DNA from: Dysidea avara
Lineage: Eukaryota; Porifera; Demospongiae; Dictyoceratida; Dysideidae
Assembly (NCBI RefSeq): GCF_963678975.1
Contig: NC_089275.1
Coordinates: 22,877,977 to 22,941,976 of the forward strand
DNA: 64,000 nt
Direction of reading: 5' to 3'
Shown here: positions 12,725 through 25,000 of the stretch, piece by piece
How the letters are laid out: every line of letters begins with the position of its first letter
Numbering within the stretch: the stretch's first letter is position 1
Notes under the pieces: generated by a model
Database searches by the model: none
Told to the model about the DNA's origin: nothing
The model's input: only the letters and a program-made list of their open reading frames with translations
Made by a program: the position numbers and the translations under genes

Positions 12725-13374
12725 ACAGCTAGCAACACTATTAAACCTTTTATTGCCCTGCTGTCTTTTATAACAAAATAGCTGCTGATTGAGCTGACCT
12801 CAGCGTTAAAGTACAGTAAAATGGATTGTTATCTGGAGCTCTGTTATTTGAGCACTCCAATTATATGTACAAATGTGAAAATTACTGTTCGGTTAGATTA
12901 GTTCAATTGGTTGTGTGCTATCTGTTCTATTTAGAGTAACTGGACAGAACACTGTACTTGAATTGAATGGACTTCATTTATCTGAAAAATTCACTAGGAA
13001 CACAGATGACTGGAATCCAGGGAAAATGAGGAGAGCCGGCCTGGCTGAGTACTGAAGCGACTTGCCTAAGGTCCCAGAGCTATATATAGCCAAATGCATT
13101 ACACTTCTTTCTACACAGCCATATACGGTAAGCACTTCTAGGTATTTGCAAACCATGGTAAAGTATGAATAGCTTTTATCCAGCACTTAGCTACACAAGA
13201 ATAGTCTTTAATCTCGGCAGTATGTTGAAATGAGGGACCCCCTAAATTGAGTGTGCCTAGGGTCTCAAGGATATTAATGCCAGCCCGGCAGTGTAAGGGT
13301 AAGTACTATCCTACTATAGACCTATGAGAGAACAATAATGAAAAAAGTGAGGGAAAACACAGAAAGTAAAAAGG

Positions 13375-14934
13375 TTGATTTTAGTGATGACAAGGTTGAT
13401 TATAATGATTATTATGGTGATGATGATGACAGCAATGGCACATCCTCGGTCTCTACTGAAGCGCTATATGGAAATATGTAATATATATTCAAAGCATATT
13501 AAGAAACAAGAATTGGACAAATTAGCAAAGCTATTACAACTGCCAGAATCTGAAGCATTGTACAGCACACGTAAACAAATAAATGAGTGTTTGAATGAAC
13601 GCAAGTTAACATTATACCTTGATAATTTTCAAAAGAATTTAGTTCTTGTGGATGAAAATGGTAAACGGTTTGCAGCTATCAAGATAGAGAGGCCACTAGT
13701 AGCTCCACATGACCACTCAAAGAATTTACCACCAACTGCAGGGATACCTCAGCACATGATGAGCATCATATGTAGTTCCAAAGGTAGTACAGATGAGGTA
13801 GAGTCAAGTTCCCAGTGTTTTACTTTTAAAGTAGTATGCTGGAACATCAAAGGAGAAGCGAAAACAAAACCACGTAAGAAAACTGTTAACAATTATTTAA
13901 ATTCTAAGTCAGCAGACCTTATATTCCTCCAGGAAGTTCCATGGTTACCAACAAAATGGTTATTTAAGAAATACTTGAAATTACAGCCAGTTGAGAACTA
14001 TACAATAGCTTGTGTAGCAATTGAGCCAGTCTCTTCAACCACTGTCAATTATGTGATATGTGACACAAGTGATGATAAACTTGAAGTTTTGCCAATTGAC
14101 GAGGATCACCTTAGATCATGCTACATAGAAATGAAAGATGATTGTCGATCAGGACCTATAACTGAAAATCAATCAGAATCCTACATAGAATCTTCGCCAA
14201 TATTTGTTTTGGTGAATGAAAGCAAACGGTTATGTTTTATTACTTTGGCAGTGGAAGGGACAAAGAACTCAGAATTTATTGTTGCTTGTTTGCACAATAA
14301 ATACAAAGGCGAAAAGAATGTTTCATTTAAGATGGCTCTACTGACATGCAAGTTCCTTGCACTACTTAGTGACAAAACTGGTTATCCTGTCTTGTTAGCT
14401 GGTGATTTCAATACACATATCTTAGATGTTACTATCCCATTAGTCGCCTGTGAGAAAGAAAATATTCCAATAAAGTCTTGTAAGAAGGACATTAGACTCT
14501 CTGAGGAAGTTGAGGAACTAGGATTTGTCATATTGGACTATACTGAAACCTGCCACAGAGAAAGTGCTGGCAAAATAGATTTTTTTCTGTCTCGGAAAGT
14601 AGGAAACAGAACACTTATAAGATTAACAGATGTCAAAGCAGAATTAGCTATAAATGGAGCAGGATACATTAAAGGTAAACCAAATAAGAATATGAAAACA
14701 CTTGATAAAGTATCCAACCATGATCCATTATCAGCTACTTTACAGATTGAAATAAAAGAGCAAACACCCAAAACAGGAAAGCTGGCAGCAGTAGATGACG
14801 ACTCAGCTACTGATCATGACGAGAACAAAATGCTAATTAGTTCAAAAGACCAGCCAAAATTAATATCAGCCGAGAATCAATCCAGTTCTTCTATAGCAAC
14901 TGACAAAGATCAGGCTTCCAGTAGTGAGAGCTGA
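13375..14934 (+). CDS. Endonuclease/exonuclease/phosphatase (EEP) family protein
   Basis: A 519-codon open frame encodes a metal-dependent EEP-fold phosphodiesterase domain at about residues 150-460. Visible active-site motifs, in order, are WNIKG (N157), FLQEV (E187), ACLHNK (H307), AGDFN (D344, N346), KIDFF (D402) and SNHDP (H449, adjacent D450). The catalytic set therefore looks complete. Residues 25-110 form a basic, probably helical N-terminal extension; the tail after 460 is polar, Ser/Asp-rich and probably disordered. No reverse transcriptase follows, so it is not the endonuclease of an intact non-LTR element. The substrate is unknown. The first 20 residues are a Met/Ile run that looks like out-of-frame reading of acidic codons; Met21 (13435) or an upstream exon may be the true start. 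No introns were needed inside the domain. Confidence 0.75.
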   Translation: MILVMTRLIIMIIMVMMMTAMAHPRSLLKRYMEICNIYSKHIKKQELDKLAKLLQLPESEALYSTRKQINECLNERKLTLYLDNFQKNLVLVDENGKRFAAIKIERPLVAPHDHSKNLPPTAGIPQHMMSIICSSKGSTDEVESSSQCFTFKVVCWNIKGEAKTKPRKKTVNNYLNSKSADLIFLQEVPWLPTKWLFKKYLKLQPVENYTIACVAIEPVSSTTVNYVICDTSDDKLEVLPIDEDHLRSCYIEMKDDCRSGPITENQSESYIESSPIFVLVNESKRLCFITLAVEGTKNSEFIVACLHNKYKGEKNVSFKMALLTCKFLALLSDKTGYPVLLAGDFNTHILDVTIPLVACEKENIPIKSCKKDIRLSEEVEELGFVILDYTETCHRESAGKIDFFLSRKVGNRTLIRLTDVKAELAINGAGYIKGKPNKNMKTLDKVSNHDPLSATLQIEIKEQTPKTGKLAAVDDDSATDHDENKMLISSKDQPKLISAENQSSSSIATDKDQASSSES

Positions 14935-15177
14935 GCTACATCTTAATTGTATACACACTCAATAATTGGTCCTTAAAAAGTGCAAAGTTAAATGCTTGCT
15001 GTACACAATACATGTAATAACTGCCTAACTAGATGATTATTAATATATAGCAGCTTTAATAGTGTTTACTAGTATAGCTGCAGCTGTAGATCACCTTCCT
15101 TGTTTATTTGCTTTTTATTTCTGCAAGTTTAGGAAAAATTAGGAATTTTAAGTTCAATTAGATAAACCAAATCAGGA

Positions 15178-15520
15178 TGATATATCCAACCATGATCCAT
15201 TATCAGCTACTTTACAGATTAAAGTAAAATTAATACCAATAATAGAAAAACTGGCAGTAGTAGATGATGATGTTGACACTGATCATGAGGAGAACAAAAT
15301 GCTATGTACCGTAGTTCAAAAGCAAGTGCAACAGCAGAATTAATACCAGCTGAGAGAAATAACTAGTGTCTTCTTCTACAGCAATACAATTTGACATAAG
15401 TACATGTTGACATGTAGTTCAATGGTCTTAATATAAATGCTAAGTTCTAAGTTAAATGCTTGCTGTACACTATGTTCATTAAATAGTTATCTCATAGCAG
15501 CTTGAATAGTGTATGCATGC
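15178..15520 (+). pseudogene. Partial duplicate of the EEP gene 3' end
   Basis: The stretch beginning TATCCAACCATGATCCATTA repeats 14710-14880 of the EEP gene (SNHDPLSATLQI onward). It is followed by a copy of its 3' flank: TTAAATGCTTGCTGTACAC occurs at both about 14990 and 15452. The copy has indels and in-frame stops, lacks the rest of the domain and cannot be a gene by itself. It indicates a tandem duplication with a unit of about 460 bp. Confidence 0.8.
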
Positions 15521-16022
15521 ATTATACATTCCTAACAAACTGATTTGATAATCGGACATATAGCAATATTGGTCCCAGGAGAAAAATGACTTGCAAGTAA
15601 CTTAGAAGAAGAAAAGGGACAATTTCCATGCAAGATTCTTGCAAAAGGGAATTTTTTTGCACATCATTTAGCTAGCTCACATGATCCTGAATACAATTTT
15701 TTCAGAAGTTGCTAAATAGTGATGTGACAAGGAAAATGATAGTGTGGGAAACTAATAGAAATATTGTTTGAGAAGAGTTACAGCTACGTACATTATCTTC
15801 ACAAAATACATCAATATGTGCATAATATTTACATTGTGAACAGAATGCATATTTGTTTAGCTCCAGCCCATCCCAAACTTTTGACTACACATTGACAACT
15901 ATAATTTTTCTAGAATTAATTATACACTACATCTATACGAATGTACATAAGATGTACAGAATATATCAAGTCTACAAAATAATTGGATTGATAGAAGATT
16001 TAATCTGATATACTGTCAGTGA

Positions 16023-19000
16023 TTAGTAAGTCTTGACCCATTTCAAGCCTAGTGCTGTTCTGTTCTCTGGACTAACTCTGATTGTGGCTGCCTCAGTAGA
16101 AAACAGAACCTGCAAAAATTGAAGAAGTGATTATTAGAAAGAACAAACTGTTAATGAATAATGTAAACTCTGATGTATGATGCTATTACAGGCACACCCA
16201 CACAAACAACACACGCACGTACGCAAACACACACACACACGCACGCACGCACAAACACATACCTCTGATACAGCTTGCATTAAATTTTGTGCATTGCCAG
16301 TTAACATTTCACTAGCTTCTTTATCTGCAGCTTCATCTAAAATTAAATGATATGGCATACATAACTGGTTGATCTCAAAATAATACTAGCATATGCCAAC
16401 AAAACATGGCACACAAAAAGGTATGTGTGTATATATGATTACACGGCACATCATATTATAGAGTCTTTCATCTGAATTCCAGATTCAGAGTACCAATGTC
16501 ACCTGCATCACAATGGCGGATCCAGGATGGGGCATTTGGGGCAAATGCCCCACCTTGTGGAGGAGCCATACTTCTGATTAAAACACAAACCTTATGCCAG
16601 GACAAGATCAGCTTATAAAACTCATGAAAATATGCACATTTTACTAGCATTTATTACAAATTCACCTGAAACTAAAGCAAACCAAAGTCAAACTAGCTAT
16701 GAAATTGTCACCCAGCACCTTCGTGCATACTAAGCGCCTCTAAAAATAATTATCGTGTTGCTGTTGTTTAAGACATTCAGAGCCTTTTAAACTGCTTTAA
16801 AGACTTCACAACTATCTGCAAAGGCCTAAATGGTAAAAATCAACAATGAGATACTACTAAGAGGTGTATTATTTGCTGCTTCAAAATACAGCAACTAACA
16901 ACAGGATCTGGCTCTCCTAACCACCTACAACTTGCCTGTTTGTGCCCCTCCCCTTGCCAGGTCCTGGATCCGCCCCTGTATCATACTTAGACCCCACTGT
17001 ATGGGATACACAGAAAGGACTACTTGTTACATATGTACTACAAGGATCAATTTGGATGCAACCTACAAAGTGGAGTCTATCAAATAAAAATAATAAAACT
17101 AATAAGATACAGTTCAGCCTGGGCTAGACTACTTCATCATTTTACATCATGTTAACTTGAGTATGCACTTTTCCAAAAGGAAGTTATACAAAAAGCAGGA
17201 GGTTTCATACACACATACACATACTACAATCACTAACCATCTCCTCCTTGAGTAGTAGCTTTCACAGATGCAATAATTTTCAACTGTGTGCCAATTGTAG
17301 GTAACTTGTCCACTATTTGAAGTAGAGCCTGTACACGTGTGGTTGTTGAAGACACAGTAACAAATACACTAAATAATGACTCACTGTTTTCATCCTCTTG
17401 TCAGTACATACTGCTGCAACTTTCTTGGCCATTTTAGTGACTGCTTCACTCTCCTTAACAATCATTCTTGCAGTCATGATCAACTCCTTCTTTGAATGGA
17501 CACCACCTTCTTCACCTCTGTATTAATACATTAGTGTGATTTAATTGGAAGTTTATTCCAATCATATGCACATACAAAACTGTAGCATGTTTAGCATTAG
17601 CAAGCACATGCTCAATTGTACCATAGCATTAGTCAAGCTTGAAAGAATATGATAAGTTAAACTACACACACACACACACACAGACCTTGTGAACTTAGCC
17701 ATCTGCATCATCAACCTAGCCATCCTCTTGGCAGCAGACACCATATCATTATCCTTCTCCTCCCAGTTCTTAGCATCTTGATGAAGTTGATAAGCTGCAA
17801 ACTAGCAAGAACGATATCACCACTAACAGTATAGTAAACAGTAAACCATTAAATCATGCTAAAATATTATATGCACTGTTGATACGCTGTGTTTAACAGA
17901 ACAATCAGAGGATATTTGTAAAAAAATTAGATTAACAGATACTGTAAAAATATCCTTTACTGGCTGTATAGACACTATTTCCCAACATACATGGTAACAA
18001 CAATGATGTAAGGACCGCTGCCGTAATATTACGTCCAAGTGTATAGGATGTAAACAAAAGGCTGTAACTCAATAGTAATTAAAGCTATGAGCTTGAAATT
18101 ATATTCGCCATTAATATGCAACTCTTTTGATATACAATGCCAATATATTACGTGAAACTATGTAGAAAGAACTAACCTTCTAATTTTAAGTATATTATAT
18201 TTACACAACAATAAAACTAAACTTGTACAAATCCATCCATAACTTTCGCCTTGTTGCTGGTATTGAGCTAAAATAAACTTCTTCATTTAGAGATGCATCT
18301 AATGATATAATCACGTGATGGAATTCTTTAAAAGGAGTAAAATCGATGGCTTGCAATAGATCGCATCGCAAAGAAGACAGATCATCACCGGTGTTAACAA
18401 ATCGCTTTGTTAGTTGAAAATGGTAACTTCTACACACTTATAACTTAGATAGTTCTGCTTATTATTGATAGGCAAATCTGTACTACAGTTTGTATAAGCC
18501 CTTACTATTTCCAGCGGTTTTGGTGATGCTACAAACTTGCTAATTAATAGAATGCGCAAATTTCATAAAACTTGCGGGTTTTCAGGGTAGGCACTGTATA
18601 AATTACTGTGGTCCTTAAAGGGTTTGTACAAAAAGGGAACCCAATACATCAATCCAATACATCAATCCAACTACTCTAATAGAACATACAAGAAATGTAC
18701 ATAACACAGATCCTTAATACAAATTACAATTAAGAGCTCAATTCATGACTCACTCCAATGGGGTTGGCACTTTCTAAAGTTGGAGCTATTTCCATGATGT
18801 CATCAGGTGAGGGTGGTCTGGCAGGAACAGCTTCTTGTGGTGAGGGAGGTCTTGGAGGAGCTAGAGGACGTTAACACATCATCAGTAATAAAGTACCATG
18901 ATGTTGTTAGGATATTTGAAGACAAGTAGCTACATTGGTACCACACTGATATCAGTAGAAGATGACAGTATGTTTGATGAAACCAATCCCCACCATGCAG

Positions 19001-22000
19001 ATAAATTAAGAAACTGAATGAATGTCAGGCAGGCCACATTTACTGCAATATCGTCTACACATATACAGTACTAACAAAAACATAGTACGCACACATACTG
19101 TATATGTAACAATTTGACACCTCAGATCAAAGGAATTCCAGAGGATACATTTGCCATGTATACCTCTTTACAGGGAAACATCAAAATGTACACTCGAAAT
19201 GTATCCCAAGAAAGTGGTTGCACTTCTAAAAGAGTAAGCCACTTTCATCAAAGCAAGCATGGCTTTGATGTGGATGAGGTTGTGGTGCTCCCCTCTGTTT
19301 GTTTTATATAAGCTTAGACCGAAATCAATTGTGGGAATAAATTAATGCTCACGTGATGATTATCACAAACTGAAGTGTTGCCACAAGAAGCACTCAAATG
19401 AAGGCATTTCAGTATCCTTGCAGTTCTACAAGTTGGAAAATGTTACTTAAAGGTGAGAACTAGTCTTACAGTACATTCACAATTGTTTTGGCATGTTACT
19501 GAATGCGGACACGCCCACATTACGGACAACACAAGTTAACCACTCTATAACGAAGCTTACCCACTTTAGTATACGTTGTGATTAGTCTTTACATAACGTT
19601 AAAGCATTAAAACACTTGCCTACTTGACTTTTCCGTGATATCCGTAGGACTCATCCGTTTATTATAATGATCATAGCTACAACGTTACTTGCTGCCAAAC
19701 CATAATCGAATCTTTCAGGCATGCACATAAAACGAATACAGTGGTTACACTTGTATTGGCATCAAGGCTATCAGCCTGAAACAGAAGTGTTATATATTAG
19801 CTGTAACATGGGCACTCGTGATTTGCCTGATATGTATACCTGCAGCCTTCGGGCTTTGGGCATACATATCGGGCAAATCACTCGTGCCCATGTTATAACT
19901 ATAAAATGTACAGCTGATCACAGTGGATCCTGTCCTCAAACTTTCATCAAATCACGTTAGAGCATCATTCATTATATATAGTGTTCAGTTACTCTAGTAC
20001 AATACACATTGGAAAATACTCTAATTGAACAGTCATTATTGCCACTCTTAGATCTGTGAGGACATACACACTATAGTTACAACAATACAGTTACCTTCTT
20101 CTTCTGGTGGTGGGGGAGGAGTTGGTGGTCGTCGTTGCCTCTCCACTAGTTCCTTAACATTATGTACTGCTGATACCAACTGTGAAAAAGAACAGTAGAT
20201 GGTATTAGATTAGATGTACAGCAGTTAAGCAGTAGTTGTAAATTAAGGCCATTGGCAATAATTGGCCAAAATCTGACAAAACACGTAGAAATGATTTTTT
20301 AAATAAATAAAATAAAAACTAGCCAGACCCCTGACCCAGGACCACAACTAGTCCACCATTCAGCTGCCGCTGCCCAACGTCTCTTCTTTTTCACTCTATA
20401 GCTGCAAGTCAAGAAGGATGTTGAATGCACCATGCCCGGTGTAGAAGACACCAAGGCTGAACCCAACCCTAACCAAAGGTCTAATCCTGAGGTTCGCCAG
20501 TTAAGCATAATGAAGTTGTTCACTGCCTGTAAGTTGTTGCACAATCAGTTAATCTGTATATCATTAATCTAAAAATCTAATGTGATAAAATAAGTTAACT
20601 AGTGGCTCATACAACCACAGTGAGCCACTAAAAGTATACACAGTACGTAGTGAGGGACAACAATGATAACACTGTAATAGAACATGCAATACTTACATTG
20701 TCGGATTTCTGGGAGAATTCCACTTGTGCTTGTTCATTTCCAGTATTAGTGATGGCTGCTCTAGCAGATTGTATCATCGGAGCAATAGCTATTGAGATAA
20801 TAGTAAAGATATAGATCACCATATCCTGAATTACACACATGTTGTAATGTGAATTTCTTTTCCACACATATTAAATGTTGTCATATAATATGTAACCATT
20901 TTAATACACTGACCATAGTAATTTTACTCTAATAGAACACACACCCATTGAAAAAGTGTGCAAAATGTTTGTACACTTTTTTGTTAGATTAAACATCTAG
21001 CAAATATCTAGTGTATCCATCACACAGGATAATGGTTTAAGTATATAAATGTTAAATCAAACAGATAAATGGATGAATTGCCATGCAGTGTTATCTAAAC
21101 ACCTTTGTTTCTAGAGTCAGACAAAAGTGTTCAGATAAGTGAATTTGTTTGGATACATGTTATGCCTATTGATTCAAAGAAACACACGCTAGAGACAAAA
21201 TACTCTAATTGAATAGCCGCTTTTGGTACTCAAATAATTTGGGACGTTTGGATAATGAGCAATTTCCCCTAGAATACATCCAGCCATTTCATTACAACAG
21301 TCACGGTACAATTCCTTACCAACAGTGACTTGTTCTTTGCTCTCCAGTAGTGCCTTCTTATCTTCCTCATCTTCATTATTTTCCACCTCAACTTGTGTGA
21401 AGGCAACAACACGATTAGAAAGATGTGCAGCATTTGCAACATGTTGAAAGGCAGCCTGCAAACAAGTAAGTACACATTAAAAAGGACCAATACTAAAGTA
21501 ACAACTACAGTGGAAACTCAGTTATCAAATGTCCAAATTGTGTTTAGTTAGGTCTACTGTAAGTATTTGAGACTGCGTGGAATTTTACAAAAGTAAAGCA
21601 TTTCAGTTAGTGAAGGTTCCACTATACCAACAAAATGTACAGTCAACAATTACACACTAACTTGTGGATCACTCCTCACTACAACTTGTGACTGGTCTAG
21701 CTCAGCTCTAATAAGATCCTCTGAATGAGACACACACCACTTAACAATTTAAATATCACGCAATCTTGGTAGCTTATACCACAACACATCTGTACAGTAT
21801 TATACTGTGTAGATAGTCCACTGTACCTGATGCTGCTAGGAACTCTACAGTGTCTGCAGTTTCATCCATCAGTTTGGTTAACTTCTTCACTTGTTTCTCG
21901 TATTCCTCCTTAACTGTATCATAATGTTTTTTAGCTTCCTAGGATTGTGTAACAGACAACATTTAAAGAACTAAATATTCTCTCACGCTCAAACACACAC

Positions 22001-25000
22001 ATAATGTACATAGTACACTGTGTACATTACATACCTCACTATCAGGGTTTTCAAACAACATTCTGGAAGCTAAGACAACTTGCGGTGCCTGATTTTTAAC
22101 CTGCAACAAACACAGTATATGTACGCAACAATTCACAATGAGTGACATGTGTGCTACAGTAGCCGTATTCATGCGCTGCACACACACGTACACATAAACC
22201 ACATATACTACTGAATACATACACATACTTTATTCACAGTACGAGTGATGGCCTCCAGTTGTCTCTTATCACTGATCACACCAGACTTGGCCACAGCTGT
22301 TGCTGTTGTGGTCATGTTGGCAGCATGTTGTTTAAAGTCTGACACACACTTGGAGTAGTTCTGCTCCCTATTAGGAGCATCTACAGGTACAAGAATCAGC
22401 TTACTACAATGTATAAACATCTGAACCATACTGACTACATAGTAAAAGACATCATTACACAAGTGCACACTACACTACACAGACACACAGAGACACAGTC
22501 ACACACACACCTAATGGTTTACTAGCAGCATCAGTTAATGCATTCAGTGGACCCAGTGGTGTCTTGAAGTCTTCGGCAACCTGAACACACAAGACAGATC
22601 ATAACAATACTTCATTTGTACCAAACATGCATACCTTCCAGGCCATCGCCTTCCTCATCTTGTGCTCCAGCTCATTGAGTTTTTCACTCAGTTCGATCTT
22701 CAGTGCCTCCCTCCTCATATCATCAGTCTGTGTATGAAAATATACTGTATATGTCACATACTCAATAGCTGTTTGCTTACAAGAGACAGTACAACACAAC
22801 TAAAAGTGACATATTTACAATGACTTCTCTGTACAATATCAGTTACATCACCATAAAAACATCCCCTCTAGCTAACTATCCACGCAAACACCATACTAAC
22901 TTTATATTGGTATCAATGTAGACAATGTAGTACCATGAGTATGTAATGTCCAATTGCTGTAAAGCAATAAGAAGCAAATATCCCTACTGTGCTGTGGAGA
23001 TGAAATGCACAGTAGGGATATTTGCTTCTTTTTGTTCACAGCAATTGGACATTACATACCGCTCCAATCCAGCTTGTTTCAGTACTTTTTATCATGGTAC
23101 TATGTTGTCCCTATTCTAGTTTAAAATTGCTTATACTTGTATAAGATACATCATGATAGTATCACATGATACACCGGTTTACACAGAAACAAGCACCAAC
23201 AACATTTCAAAAATCATTATAGTTTACCTCATTTGCTAATTCATTTTTCAACTTGTCAATTTCATCACACAATTTCTCAATCTCTGTCCGATCCTTCGGG
23301 TTGAGACTCTTAGCTAGTGACCTGGCCTCCTCCACCAAATTAGTGATGGCTATTATACTAGCCTTGTTGCCTTCTGGTGTCCTCCCTAGTATAGAGAAAC
23401 AGTACTAGTACAGTGGAGCCTGTATAACACTGAGGTACCCAGTGTTGGGAGTAACGCGCTACTTATGTAACGCGTTACGTAATATTATTACTTTTGTGGT
23501 AACAAAGTAATATAACGAAATACGCTATAAAAACAGGTAATATAACGCAAGCTACTTTACTTACAAATGTAACGCGTTACCTAAGTAATATAGTTACTGT
23601 AACAAATCTAATATTACGTAATATTATTACTACAAGTAACGAAGTTACTAATCTCGTTAGTTATCCTCTGAGTAATACCTAGCCACAGCGAAGTAACGAG
23701 GCCTACTGAATGAAGCTTATTCACCAGCTTCTTACTTATAACCAAAATTTGCATATTGTCCAACAGCGCAATCATGTCACGTGATAAGGTGGTAGTTTCA
23801 CACGTGACAGCTTAAGGCTGTGGACACAAAGTAATATAATATGTAATATTATTACAGTTACTTTATTTTATGGGTAATATGTAACTGTAACTAAATAGTT
23901 CAGTTGCAAGTAATATGTAATATGTAACTAGTTACTTTTACAAAATAACTTGCCCAACACTGGAGGTACCAACCAAAACGTCAATTTACAAACAAGTGCC
24001 TTAATCCAAATTAAAATTTAGACCTTGGTTTACACAAAATGATGCCTGTGGCAAGAGAAACCTCAAGTGGTTAATTGTTGAAACCATACCAAGTTATTTC
24101 ATGGCTGAATTAGAAACCACCTACTGTTCACACAACAGGTTTCAAATACACTTTCAAACCACTATAAGAGTGGAGGTTTAGTCATGCTGTTCCTTCGTTC
24201 TGTCTTTCAATTTGGGTTTGAATCAACAAAATTTGTATGCAGTCCTCCATTTTGTTGATGTATACATTTGAAATACTTTTATATGTGTTTTTCAGGGGAC
24301 ATTTTTTTCACAATGTAAAATGTACACAACACATATGTGACTGTCTCAGCGAAAATCTGACTTGTTCGCACAAGCATGCATATTAAGATTTTTTTAAATC
24401 GTAAAATTATGCATGCTACAAAGAAAAAATATGCAAGTTTTTATCGGGCCATTACTCAGAGAAGAAACACTCAAATCAATTAAAACATACTCGCCTGCCC
24501 ATGGAAAAAGATCTTTGTTTCGTTTCTGTAGCCCTAATGGTATGCATGTCACATGAGTTTGTTTACGATGCAGTAAATGTAAACAAGACCATCATCATTT
24601 CTTCAACTAAACCGCCTTCACAACCATATGCATAAGTGACTACAGGGTGAACACTATACCTTGAATGATTTGCCAACCCATGGTGAACATTTAAGCTAAA
24701 TTGCGATGTTGTAGACTAATGCTAACGGAAGTTATGGCTGTGAATGTACAGCACCTGTACGTATAGTTGCTGTACAAATCGATTGTCTTTCTCTTTCTAT
24801 TTTCTAGTACTATAATTCCAAAACTATTCCCCACAGAAGGCTGAAACTGAAACTTCAGTGATCCATTCCTTGGACACTGCAGATAATGCTGAGAAAAAAA
24901 ATCGGAAGTTGTGCAAACAAGTTGGGTTTTGCTGAGACGGTCACACAATATTAAGGTTACGGTATAGTCACGGGCAATCATTCAAAATTTTGAATACCTA

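Noticed and set aside
13375..14934. Non-LTR retrotransposon endonuclease
   Set aside because: No reverse transcriptase frame follows, the tail is polar and disordered, and the gene ends cleanly without a poly-A or 3' repeat.
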